A DNA stretch of 60,000 nucleotides from Bolinopsis microptera (Eukaryota > Ctenophora > Tentaculata > Lobata > Bolinopsidae), in the NCBI RefSeq assembly GCF_026151205.1, contig NC_087082.1, forward strand, positions 4,507,408-4,567,407, read 5' to 3'. This document shows positions 23,190 to 43,358 of the stretch, one piece after another. The notes beneath the pieces are model-generated. The model made no database searches and was not told the DNA's origin. It was given only the letters and a program-made list of their open reading frames with translations. Positions within the stretch are counted from its first letter, which is position 1. Every line of letters begins with the position of its first letter. The position numbers were made by a program, and so were the translations under genes.

Positions 23190-25693
23190 TCATATATTAG
23201 TATAGATTTCTTCCGGGAATGGGAGATGTTGCTGTGTCCTTGTAATTGCTAACTTTGTCATGAACATTTCTTCCCTTTTCTTTCTCTTGACCCACAAACA
23301 TACCGTAACAGCTATCCCAAGAATCACAACAACTCCCAAAGTTACGATCGAGAGAAGCACAACATTAACCAAGTCGGATACTTTAGTCTTACTCTCATCA
23401 TAAACGTAACTGTTCTCAGGTAAGTCATGTTCCTGACAAAAAACTCTGTCCTCCGAGGGAATGGTACCCTCCGGGCAGATAACACAATCAACGCCGTTTC
23501 CTACGTGGTGGTCGGGACATCTGGTACACGTGAAGTTATTCCTGGGGTCACGGCGGGTCACCGTTCTGACGAAATCCAAACAAGCACTTTGTACAGGAAA
23601 GGGAGTTGTCATCACTGTGATGATTCTGTGGACATTTCTCACAAATCTTGGATTCTAGGTTCCAAAACGTTCCAGCTAAACAACGACAAAGTCCAGTTGT
23701 GTAGCTACCTAATGCATTACAGTCCACGCAATCAGATCCAGTCCACTTGAGTCCATTTGGACATAGACAGTCTTCAGATTGAGGAAGGGAGGTGGCTTCA
23801 TCTGGACATTCTCCGCAGAATCCCTGATCTTTGTTATTGTATGTTGTAGCTGGACAAGGTCGACAGGATCCAGCAAAATCTTTGGTCCAAAACCAACCAT
23901 GTCCTCTTTTACAGCTACACCCTTGTCCATTACTTAGCGGGACAGACCCAAATGGGCATGGGAGACAATGGCTATAAGAGAGAGCTCCTTCTTGACAAAC
24001 CATCCCGCCAGGACAGTTGATACATTCTCTAAGGTCTGAACTGAAGAAGGTGTACCCAGAACAAATACACTGCGAGGAACCAACGGTTGAAGTGGAGTTG
24101 TCAGGACACGAAAGACAAATCAGATCACTGTTTCCTTGCACGGAGTATGTGTTTAACGGACAATCCTGACACATGTTCAGGTCTGTATTCCAGAACTTTC
24201 CAACTGAACAGACTTTCACACAACTCCCATCATCCACATGGTTACAGTCTACACAACCTTTAGTTTCACTGTCCCAGGAGAATCCAGTGGGACATTCACA
24301 ATTTTCAGAACGTGGGGGAGACGTGGCCTCTATCGGACATCGGATGCAAATTCCATGTTCATAGTCCTTGTACGAGTTGGCTGGACATGGAATACAAACT
24401 CCCTGGTTGTTGGCTGTATGCCAAACCCAGCCATGGCCTTTATCACAGCTACACGCTTTTCCACCACTTATTGGACTAGATGTCAGTGGGCAGAGTACAC
24501 ATTCGCTCAGAGACATGCTCCCCTTTTTACTAACCGTTGTAGCCGGACATTTTGAACATTGGTTTAGATCAGAACTCCAATAGGATCCAGCCGAGCACAT
24601 GGGATTAGAAAGACAATTCACCAAGACATCCTCAGTATGTGTACAGTCTGATGTTGTCGTTTTGAATGTACATCTTGGTATAAAACCCAACAAAAGGACA
24701 CATTTTAAGTCATTAAGTGCGATTGGAAGGTTATCATCTTGAATCGGGGAGTATGCTCCATTTGTCCAACTAGAAGTACCCCAGAATCCCATCATTCTAC
24801 AAACCCAGTCTGCAGCCTCTTCGTTGAACTGATCATCACAAACAGTCCCATTTTGGTACATCAGTAGACCATGTCCATTCTGAGTGTACTGTCTGTTTTT
24901 ATCAAGAAGATAAAATGATGTTAAATCTCCTTTCTGTTGCCTGATTTTGCAACTCAACCAAATGTCTTCAGTGTGACCGTTTTGGCATGTATTGCCATAA
25001 TGTTTACCTGAATGACAATTCGGAACAACATCTCCATCACATTTAATCGAGTGTATCGCTACATGATAATCCAGCTGCCACGAGTATTTCAGCCTTTTTT
25101 CCCACTTGATAAGAGACTCATGTCCCATCAACCTACACAGCCAATCAGCCGTCATGTCGTTGAACCAGTAGCTACTGAACTGACAGACAGTGCCCCCCTC
25201 GTACATTAGCAGACCGTACCCTGTTGTGCTGATTCGCTGGCTCTCATCCAACAGGTAAAATCTGCTCCCAATGATTCCTGAAATTATAGTAAAGCTATCA
25301 TAACTTTAATTTTATTACGGACTACTGAACGAGCGTTAGGGATCGTTTTGTTTACCCCCTCCGTAATAACTTCTACACAAAGCTATTGTGTAAATATTAC
25401 ATGAGCGTGTAGGCTGAGCTCACACAATATCTTAACGGTCCACTAAAACGGAACCTCAAATACGATGCTATAGTCTACATATTGTATTAATTACGTAAAG
25501 ATTGGATATATTTCGAAAACACATTACAAGCGAGCACGATTTGTTGAGGAATCTTTGTAGATATTGATACACGCATCGAGAATACAAACTCAAAACTCCT
25601 CAACCAATCCGTAGATTGATATATCAATAAATTGTAATTTTTACCTCTTAGGGAGTCGAGAATTAGAATCCAAAAGAAGACCATGATTACCAT
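23190..25693 (-). CDS. Single-pass membrane receptor: two SRCR domains plus GCC2/GCC3-like Cys-rich repeats
   Basis: Two exons. Exon 1 (25645-25693) starts MVIMVFFWILILDS, a signal peptide, and splices in phase 1 into exon 2 (23190-25277). About 710 residues in all. The ectodomain has two SRCR-like domains (GYGLLMYEGGTVC...ADWLCRLMG and GHGLLMYQNGTVCDD...ADWVCRMMG), then a long series of CPxxTY/CP-type Cys modules of the GCC2/GCC3 (ephrin-receptor-like) class. One block (CSC..GHGW.W to CVDCN) is duplicated. A transmembrane helix (VVLLSIVTLGVVVILGIAV) is followed by a basic stop-transfer segment and a 37-residue tail ending YTNI, a YxxI-type motif. The frame shifts by one base near 23550-23575 while Cys modules on both sides stay intact, so an indel error or a recent lesion is likely. 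A surface recognition role is inferred from the SRCR family. Confidence 0.85.
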
Positions 25694-26427
25694 CCTATCC
25701 AGCTTCAATGAAAAGACACAAAAGAACACGGTCCAGTCGAAAGCTCGATTTTCTGGTTTTCAGATGGTATGTACGATCTGATCAGGAATTCAACAAGGCA
25801 GAACGTAAATATTTCCCTCGGTCTTGGTAACATGTACCTATAACTGACAGATTTACACTTAGGTTCTGTTCATCTTAAAGCGAAATCTAAGAAATTGTAA
25901 AAATTCGATGTTCAAAATATGATCATATGTTGAAACGAAAGTAGAGTGAAGAAAGTAGGAATATCGACAAAGCATCATAAGTTGAATTGATAACTTTGAA
26001 AGGCTGTGCTTAACCGATCGAAATATTTACCGAGTATTGATAACACAGTGAATGGATGTAACTTATAAATATAAGATACGAACAAAGCTATTGTTTTTAT
26101 AGCTTTCTAGCTAGTTATTGTAAATAATTATAACACCCACACCGGCCACACAGAGTTTTAATCAGTAGTGACCATCATTAAAATAATGGAGACTATTATT
26201 TAATATAACTCTCGGATAATTTGATCGGGAAACAATATAACAAGCCGATTTTACTAAAAAAGGACATTTGAATTAATGAAACATCAAATCATGAGACTCA
26301 ATAACACTATTTCAGTTCGCAGTAAACCAATTTGTATTTGCACTGTTTTTTAGCTCGCTTATCAGTGATCGTTATCAGTGAAAGTGTTACTCGCCACGTC
26401 GACTTTCAACAGCGCCGACTGTGTAGC
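25694..26427. other. Divergent intergenic region between receptor and ORF1-like gene
   Basis: The receptor reads left and the ORF1-like gene reads right from this 0.7-kb AT-rich spacer. No clear TATA box was identified. Confidence 0.4.
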
Positions 26428-27279
26428 ATGGATTTTTCAGTGGACCGGCTCAACGCGATGGACCATGAGATGACATCAGAATTTCAGAAAATATTCAAGG
26501 TTGCCAATGTTTCATGTAGATCTGACTTTACTGAGACCGCTTTAATGAAACTTAACAAAAATCCACTCGTCAAAATCATCGGCAGCTTAATGAAATTGGC
26601 GGAGAAGAATATTGAACTTTGGAAAAGTGCTGCTGGGAAAATTGATGTCATGAAATCGGAGAAAATAGCGGATCAGAAACTAATTATTGAAACTCAACAA
26701 GGACAGATGAATTCAGTTCAGGAGACAGTTAAATCAGAAATGAAAAGTTGGACGGATGTTGTCAAGAAAAACACTGCTCAGCGTCCTAGCGGGAAACCTT
26801 TAACAGAAAACTCTATCAAACAAGCCGTAAGGACTGTAAATGAAGAGAAGAAACGATCGAAGTACTTGATGATCTACGGTTGCCATGAAAGTGATAAAGA
26901 AGCCGATTTTGAGCTCAACAAAGTTGTCAAGGACATACTTTACGGAACTGACGCTTTCCCCGTGCTCCGCACTGGTGAGGTCTACAGAATCGGAAGGAAG
27001 GAACCGGGTAAGAATAGGCCTATCAAGGTTGAATTTGGTTGTGCCAGTGAGGTAGACTTGATTTTGATGCGTGCACGAAACCTCAGAGACAGTGACGTTT
27101 TCAAACATGTTTATTTGGGACCGGACAGAACCAAAGAGGAACAGCTTGCGCATAGTAAACTTGTTAAGGAGAAGAAACAGATGATCCAGAAAGACTCAAA
27201 TAAACATTATTTCATACGCGACAGAAAGATCTGCACGGCTGATAAAACCTTATCATCTCAAACGTCCCAAAGCTCCTGA
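26428..27279 (+). CDS. Second single-exon ORF1-like protein of non-LTR retrotransposon type
   Basis: 283 codons from the ATG in TAGCATGGATTTTTC; a longer frame to 26332 lacks an ATG. The N-terminal half is helical and Lys/Glu-rich. The C-terminal half begins KRSKYLMIYGCHESD and follows the same plan as the 7440-8321 protein: a VYRIGRKEPGKNRPIKVEF strand pair, RARNLRDSDVFKHVYLGPDR and KHYFIRDRKI. It is a diverged relative with no stops or shifts. AATAAA lies at 27363, 84 bp after the stop. No reverse transcriptase frame follows in the next kilobases. It is either an orphan ORF1 of a non-autonomous element or a co-opted gene. Confidence 0.7.
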   Translation: MDFSVDRLNAMDHEMTSEFQKIFKVANVSCRSDFTETALMKLNKNPLVKIIGSLMKLAEKNIELWKSAAGKIDVMKSEKIADQKLIIETQQGQMNSVQETVKSEMKSWTDVVKKNTAQRPSGKPLTENSIKQAVRTVNEEKKRSKYLMIYGCHESDKEADFELNKVVKDILYGTDAFPVLRTGEVYRIGRKEPGKNRPIKVEFGCASEVDLILMRARNLRDSDVFKHVYLGPDRTKEEQLAHSKLVKEKKQMIQKDSNKHYFIRDRKICTADKTLSSQTSQSS

Positions 27280-27362
27280 TAAGAGTTAATGTATGATGTA
27301 TGTTGAGTGTTATTTGGTGCTGACTGGAGTTGCCGTGTGTAGATTTACCACTTTTTACAATT

Positions 27363-27368
27363 AATAAA
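27363..27368 (+). terminator. Polyadenylation signal AATAAA
   Basis: Canonical hexamer 84 bp after the ORF1-like stop codon. Confidence 0.5.
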
Positions 27369-28129
27369 TGAACCGCGTTGAAAGCTTATTTAGTGTGTTT
27401 TTTTCAGTGCTGAGACTGGTAAATGTTAAAGTAACAGAACCTGAACTGCAACTCATATTTTTATGCTATTTTCTAGTTACGTCGACACACAAGGCTAAAT
27501 AGTTTTCGGAGGCCTGCTAGAATTTTATTCTCTATGTTTCTCTATAATTTTATATTGTATGTTTTTTTTTATATTTCGGTACAGACCAGCGCCCATTGGG
27601 CGTATTCAATCAATCTATACAAATTTCTACCAGATTACATATTTGCTGTTTAGCTGATCAGTCGCTGGTGCTGCTACGATAATGAATAAAATTTGGCTTA
27701 CTAATAATATGAAAGTCTCTTTGCTGCTCGGAACTGAACACTGAAGAGAGACTGCAGATCATGTGTTAAAATGAGCAAACTATCTGCTGGTTCCTTGATG
27801 TGACAATTAGCAAGGCACCGGCTACCATGAGCCTTACTCTACACTGGTTGTAATTAGAAATGAAATCTTTTAGTATAACGATCTTCACTGCAAACGAAAC
27901 AAACTTATGCCAAGTTCTAAAAGTAAATTCATTATTCAAAGAACTAGGCAGTGAATTTGTAGTTGTACGTGTCTTTTAATATTCGAATGCTGTTGTTGTT
28001 AGTAATTCGTAGCCATTTGTACGACCGATAAACTCACAACACAGGATTAGATAATGTATGTAATGTTGCTCTTGAATAATTTCTATTTAAAGACCCTGCC
28101 TGAAACCTTATGCTCGAGCCATTAATTTC

Positions 28130-28194
28130 TTACCTGGGGACTCCAGGTTATAATAAAGATTCGGCGGAATGACAGGCTGAGCGCCGCCCAGTAA
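28130..28194 (-). mobile_element. MITE family A, copy 1
   Basis: Begins TTACCTGGGGACTCCAGG and ends GCTGAGCGCCGCCCAGTAA; the core AATGACAGGCTGAGCGC is shared with the other copies in this window. Confidence 0.7.
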
Positions 28195-28619
28195 TTAATG
28201 TCTCGATATGCCGGTCCTCTGAGGAAAGGGAGTGAAACTGCAAGGTAAACTAAAAGGCCCGTGAGATTCATTAAATTGATTTACACTTACACATGAGGCT
28301 GGTAATAGAGAGAAATAAAATCACGGTATGTATAATATAGATCATCACAATATAATATAGATCATCAAAAATGAGTTCAATGCATATTACTATTAAATTG
28401 ATATTCAAGATTAATTCCTGAAATTTGATCGAAAATCAGTAATTTCGTGTAGAATTATTCAATGTTAAATGATCATGAATAATAAGGGTAATTGTAAATT
28501 GATTGATTTTATCTAGAATTGTTCAGACTCATGGAAATCACCTGATAAGTGATAAGGTGCGACGTTGAATATTTTAATTTCCAATGTTGATGCCGCCAAT
28601 GTTATGTAATATGCTTAAT

Positions 28620-29108
28620 TGCATAAATATAAGTGACCAATTAGTCATTCACCTGTGGATGGCATATATATTTATATAATAAGAGTAAGACACAATATTG
28701 AGGTACTTGAAGTTTAACACTGAAATTTCACAGATTTTGCGGCATATTTGTCCAGTGACCAATTCACCAAATAATTCAAAAATCAGTCAAATTTGAAATT
28801 TCGGCCAAATACATTTTATTTCCAATATTTGAAATTGGGAAAAAATAAGACAATATGATTTTACCATTTCGCAATATCTTCTCCGGGAATATATCTCAAT
28901 TGTGTCTTATGCCATCCATAGTTTCGGCCAAGGAAATTTTATATTTGAAAATGTACTACTATTATTATACCGGTAGTGGTGCTTTTCCTTTTTGTAAAAG
29001 CTTATACATTTGAAAATAGGACAGCTTAATAATAGTCCATCTTCGAAGCTTTCTCCGGAAGCTTTCTCCGGAATTCTAGCTTCCAGTACTACAATCCTGT
29101 CTCGTGAG
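28620..29108. repeat. Dispersed repeat family C (several pieces)
   Basis: Positions 29040-29108 (ATCTTCGAAGCTTTCTCCGG, then TAGCTTCCAGTACT) are nearly identical to 40107-40175. Segments near 28623-28660 and 28747-28765 are inverted copies of the continuation seen at 40175-40215 (CCATCCACGG, AATTGGTCACTGGAC). The TGCCATCCATAG/CTGTGGATGGCA pair around 28650 and 28915 forms inverted ends of an inner element. Confidence 0.7.
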
Positions 29109-29280
29109 TGAAGTTTATCAAGCTTAAGTCGGGTGACATCACAGACGTTAGACCGAAAGTTAGAGATATTCAGATAACAAATGATGAGCGACTTTGTGCA
29201 AACTACGGCAGTATCTAAATATCCCGACCCCTGTCCGCGGACAAATGTCCACGAACAGGTGTTCGTGTTACCAGATCATA

Positions 29281-29693
29281 TTACTGCATAATAACAGTCA
29301 CCGCGTTTTCTGACAGTCCCGTTATCTGTGATATCGTAATGCCAGCTAGTCCTTTTATACTCAAACAGAACAGCAGCTGTAAAAAGGTCTTGAGAGCGAG
29401 CTTCTGTCCAGAGAGGATGCTGTCTGTTCTGATATTTTTGTACTTCTTGCAGGGGGAGCAGCGCCATATCAGTCCGTCTGGACACTTCGAGGACGAGCAG
29501 GGATCCCATCCAGGATTGAAGATTCTCGGCGGACATTCATAACAACGCAATTGTTACATTTGGAGCGGGCACGAGGAGCATGAGCAGAGGAGTTAGCAAG
29601 ATCTCCGGCACACTTGTCGAGAGGCGAGATAGGTTTGCAGATAGGGTCGCAGGGTAGGGCTGAGTTCATCCGTTTCGTTTTCTCTGAGACCAT
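29281..29693 (-). pseudogene. Merlin/IS1595-like transposase, N-terminal fragment
   Basis: The frame ending at 29281 encodes a zinc-ribbon-like segment (CYECPP, then WRCSPCKK) followed by an IRTDSIL stretch and a helical SQITGLSENAV segment. This matches the N-terminal zinc ribbon plus helix-turn-helix that precedes the DDE domain in ISXO2-like transposases (Merlin superfamily). A second frame (29469-29693) supplies an upstream Cys pair (KCNNC), implying a frameshift or intron near 29550. The DDE catalytic domain is absent. Confidence 0.55.
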
Positions 29694-29841
29694 AGTTGTA
29701 GTTGTTCAAGAAGGACTAGGAGTTGATGATAGAAATGATTGATGCTCGTACAAAGCTTATTCCAGATTCCACTTTATACTCAAATTAATTAAACGTATTT
29801 CTAACGATTGTGATGGTAAGGTTGCAATTTTTAAATATAAT

Positions 29842-29960
29842 ATAGTAAATCCCCAAGTTACTGCGCCCCAATTTACCGCAAACCCCGATTTATCGCAAAC
29901 CCCGATTTATCGCAAACCCCAATTTACCGCAAACTACGCGGTTAGTTGAAGTTTTACTGT
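29842..29960. mobile_element. pogo/Tigger-like MITE built around a 17-bp tandem repeat
   Basis: The left edge AGTAAATCCCCAAGTTACTG and the right edge, read inverted as CAGTAAAACTTCAACTAACC, resemble Tigger-type termini. Between them (29866-29933) are four copies of a 17-bp CCCCGATTTATCGCAAA unit. Borders are approximate. Confidence 0.5.
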
Positions 29961-30233
29961 AGTGAACTGCAGAGTGCAGATGAAGTAGGTTGCCTCATGA
30001 TTCTACTATATTTATCGAGTTAGTTACATTGATAAATCAGCGTTTGTTTGTGGGTGATCCAACAAAAAGTTTTTTGCTCTACTGAGCACAGAGCAATCAA
30101 CAAACTTATCCGTATCAACAAATTTTCGTGATTTTTATGATAAAGCTTAAAATTGTACAATAATTCACTTATTAACCTAAACTATTAAACGAACACGTGT
30201 CATGTATGATGATGTATGATATCCAGTTCATGA

Positions 30234-30239
30234 TTTATT
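30234..30239 (-). terminator. Polyadenylation signal of the ABCC gene
   Basis: Minus-strand AATAAA, 24 bp after the stop codon, implying a very short 3' UTR. Confidence 0.6.
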
Positions 30240-30262
30240 ACAACTAAACAACTTGAACTATG

Positions 30263-39594
<9,332 letters not shown>

Positions 39595-40806
39595 GCCCTA
39601 TTAACCTACCTTATCGGACATTATTTGACCAGACATTGCGTGAACGGACATAATTTTAAATGGATATTAGAATGAACGCTCAAAGGCATTCGAAACCACT
39701 AAAAACCCGAAATTTGTTCATATTTGTGGGTGTTTTTTGGGTCGTTAAGAAGCAAAAATGTTAATATATAGATGGCTCAATTAGCATCTTCGAGGGCTAA
39801 TTTAGAAAAATCCCGAAATTGAATTGTCAAGTGGTTTAGCACGCTCGTGGCAACAAAAAAAATACAAAATCATCTCGCAGCTACAAGTAAAGAAACCTAC
39901 ATAAAACTGTATATTAAGACTAATCATTCGACTTCCTTCAATAATCGACTTCCGGCATCAGCTAAGAATTTGGTACGTCAGATACGTATTATTCCTAGAA
40001 TTTCAATTACATTTACAGGATCGAACACCAAATTGCTTAACAATTAAATTCCGGGAAGAACTTGACTGCTTAAATATTATAGTGATCACATAAATTATAA
40101 TATATAATCTTCGAAGCTTTCTCCGGAAGCTTTCTCCGGAATTCTAGCTTCCAGTACTCCAATCTTGTCTCGTGCCATCCACGGTGAACTCATTAATTGG
40201 TCACTGGACAAAATTTCCTCCAAAATGGTGCAATTTTAGTACAGTTAACCCTGCAGGAACTTCCTGGGGGAAATGGGACAGTTTGTTGATTTTCCGTTTT
40301 TTTCCCCGAGATTCTGACATTAAGTAGGTACCTAAGTTTTGTCTTATGTGATAAATAGGTAAAGAATGTAACTGTAAGCGGCCAAACTTTGGCTAATTTT
40401 TAAATAACCAGTGTTCATTTTGGGATCTACGTCCTATTTGTTTTTCCTAATTATTAGTACTTGAAAGTTCATTAATATTCGAAGTAACCCGCAGTATTCT
40501 TTTAAACCTTGTTATTGTGAATCTGATCGTACGACTGAGTTAATTTGACCTGGCTATAACAAAATCAAGAGATGAACTGTTATTCCCAGTTTGCCGCCAG
40601 GGCCCCTGAGGGTACAGGAGCACGGACAGGGATTTGCAGAGACTGCAGCAACTGATCCGCCCTTAAATGTTGTAACGGGGCTATAAGTGTGCTGCTTTAT
40701 ACATTCCCAGCCGCATTATACACACCTATAATTACGGGATTTACTGGAGATCCTTACCCTTGGCCTTAGGGCCCCGAAACCTGGCAGTCATTAGAGGGCA
40801 GGGTGC
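39595..40806. other. Upstream region of the ABCC gene; repeat family C copy
   Basis: No coding exon seen. It includes a family C copy at 40107-40215. No certain TATA box was recognised. Confidence 0.5.
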
Positions 40807-40842
40807 CCACGTGCCGGCTTCAGGACCACGTGCTACACCGAG

Positions 40843-41291
40843 CATAGTTGTTAAGTTCGTCGAAGAAATGCGAAAAGTTCGTCCAGTTCGGCACCTTTTA
40901 AAAATTCGTGAAAATTCGTGAAAATTCGTTGCGTAAATTTTCTTGGCATATGTTTTGATTTTATAATGAATGGCTTAGGTGCGATCACTATTACACTTGT
41001 AAACAAATGATACAGTTAGATAGTTATACATACTTGTATTGAAAAAAAAAACTAGATCAACAACAGATCATGACTAGTACTTCAATATAAACAGAGCTGG
41101 TTCACAGATTACAATTAAGCATCAATTATAGCAACAGCTCTCAAAATTTAGAAAATTGGTATTTCAATTGTCCAGTGATCTGAATTTTGGGAGGTCATCA
41201 AAAATTCGGTTAAAGTTCGTCTATTTCGTTAAAAAATTCGTCCAGTTCGGCACCTTTTTAAAGTTCGTCCAGGACGTCCGTAACAACTATG
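40843..41291. mobile_element. hAT-like MITE with 8-bp target duplication
   Basis: Perfect 11-bp TIRs CATAGTTGTTA / TAACAACTATG bound a 449-bp element flanked by the direct repeat ACACCGAG (40835-40842 and 41292-41299). Inner ends share inverted TTCGTCCAGTTCGGCACC segments. An uninterrupted paralogue of the target site lies at 41338-41364. Confidence 0.9.
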
Positions 41292-41299
41292 ACACCGAG

Positions 41300-41480
41300 T
41301 GATAAGTGTGTGAACAGGTCACGCGGAAGCCTTGAGACCACGTGATATTCTGAGTGATAAGTGCTATACCAGGTCACGCGGAAGCCATAAGGTCAGGTGA
41401 CATGTCAACTGATAAGAGATCTATCAGCTGCTGCGATCACGTGAGCAGTCCATACTCGTGACAATCACGTGACGCTTTTA
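41300..41480. promoter_or_regulatory. E-box-rich duplicated block
   Basis: A unit of about 55 bp (CCACGTG, then GAGTGATAAGTG, then AGGTCACGCGGAAGCC) is duplicated in tandem, its first copy being split by the hAT MITE. CACGTG occurs at 40808, 40827, 41339, 41438 and 41466. A regulatory role, for example for the ABCC gene (start 39594) or the SDR gene, is only inferred. Confidence 0.4.
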
Positions 41481-42069
41481 TGTCATTAACTGCTCTTCAA
41501 TGCTCTAGCACAATTTTCTAATGCCCCTGCTGCAAGGCTTTCAAGGGCAGACTTACGATAATTGCTCTTCAAAGAAAATTATATAAGTTCAGATTTCATT
41601 AATTGCTTTGTTAAAGACAAATTATATCGGAGATTTGAACCTCAGTGTTACATTTACAATGGGAGCGGTTGTTAACGCGAGGAAGAGATAATGACAGAAA
41701 CTTGGTACAATTATAGCTCGTAGTGAAGCGGGTAAATGGTTTACAGGATGCTGGCCCGAGTAGTTTTAATTCTTTGATATATCAATTAGATTTTTAGGGA
41801 AAACTTGATTAAATAGATTATGGTATCAATCAATTGCAAGGAAAACACCAATTAATCAGCATTAACTATTTCTGTATTAAACCTGTTGCTTATTGAGAAA
41901 CTTAGTTTTTACTGTCTTCGAAACCAACGGCAATTTAGTCATCACTGTATCCTGTACACGTCTCTGTATCACTTCCCTTGGGTTCGTTGAAAGAAAGTCA
42001 CGTATAAAATTATAAGATTCCCTGAAAACCAACGGAATCTATCCTTAATCATATAACTTTATACCGCAC

Positions 42070-43358
42070 TCAGCGATATTTCCCAAGTCTGTCACACTGC
42101 TGAACTGTAACCTCCCACAACTTTCTCTGAATAACCGGGTCTATGCTAGCCTCAGGTAAATCCACCGGTTTACAATCACTAAAGTAGGCCCCACTGTGCT
42201 TGCTCATGTCCTGTGTACAGCAATAAACCATGCTTTCAGCACCTCGCTCGGGTGTCTTCATCAGAGGTGTGAAGACAAGCCCCAGACATTTCAAACAGCA
42301 CATGTTCCGACCAAGAGACGTCTTAGTTGCACCAGGGTTCACGGCAACAGTTGTTATCTCCGGATGACGAGCAGTCAGCTCTTTAGCGAAGTAGATCCGG
42401 GCACGGTTACTCATGGCATACTGCACCCAGTCAGACTTGAAGGTCCGGTTTTCCAGGGGTTTAAAGAGGACGGGAGTGTTTCCTTGTACTTCAAGATGGT
42501 CCGGGGTAATGTCACCTCCCTTGTGTGTGTCTGCGGACAGCATCACCACCAAACCACGGGAACGTATTAAGTACTCGCCTAGAAGAAAAGGGGTCATTTT
42601 CCTGAAGGTTCTATGGTATTTTATCTAGTGCTAACAGTGCCACTGCCGGTTTGGATGGACCACTTGGAAGCGGAACTTACAAAAATAGCTAGCGAAATGA
42701 TCAGCTTTCGTTAAATCAAGACATTAAAGTTAACAAATATAATGACCTAGAAGTTTAGTTAAGTAGAAGTGACCGAGATAGTTTATTCCCATGGTAGTCT
42801 CTATATTGTCCTCAGTGCTGTCGAAGGGAGGACTCCACACCCCTGCATTGTTTATTAGAATGTCCAACTTTGAGAAGCACGCTGAAAAGTCCTTCACAAA
42901 GTCTGATATACTTTGAAATGAGGCCAAATCTAGCAGGAAATAACTCACCTGTTAATTGTTTATGAGGGTAAGTGAAAATGTGAATCTTGTCGAGAGCAAC
43001 ATGTACAGCATTCTATAATGTCCTCATTCATTATGAATGTTGATTGATGGATTTAGATATGGAAAACCTAGATCCATGTAATAACAACTTGTAGTGAGGT
43101 TTAACGGCAATAAGCAGTACATTTGATACTATAAGTCAAAGTGATATTTGCTGAAAATCGCGACCTAAGTAACCGAGTAACCTTTTCATTTTTAGTGAGA
43201 GCCTTGATTTCCTCCACTACAGTCTCGCAGCTCTCCTTGCTCCGGCCACCAATGACAACTTCTGCTTTCTTCCGGGCTAGTTCAAAGGCAGCCGCCCTTC
43301 CCAGCCCAACATTTCCACCAGTGATAAGAACAGTTTTACCAGACAAATCCCCAGCCAT
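42070..43358 (-). CDS. Short-chain dehydrogenase/reductase, retinol-dehydrogenase/WWOX-like
   Basis: Three exons: 43182-43358, 42747-42948, 42070 to about 42601. The ATG at 43358 (MAGDLSGKT) fits family starts; an in-frame ATG at 43406 would add a hydrophobic lead. It has the cofactor motif TGGNVGLG, NNAG, the strand-5 serine (VVMLSADTH) and PG in NPGATKTS, so the Rossmann fold looks complete (about 300 residues). The active-site motif, however, reads YAMSN where the family has YxxxK: the catalytic Lys is Asn (codon 42406-42408). The exon 2 to 3 join does not keep phase with the plain GT-AG sites, so there is either a missed site or a one-base error. It may be a non-catalytic SDR or a decaying copy. 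Confidence 0.8.

Larger units (their letters stand above)
27370..29275. other. Gene-free stretch with dispersed repeats
   Basis: No coding sequence. It contains one copy of the TTACCTGGGG MITE family (28130-28194) and several pieces of another dispersed family (28.6-29.1 kb, listed separately). Confidence 0.5.

Noticed and set aside
24173-24583. Plus-strand frames over the SRCR/GCC receptor
   Set aside because: They are antisense to an unmistakable domain-bearing exon.
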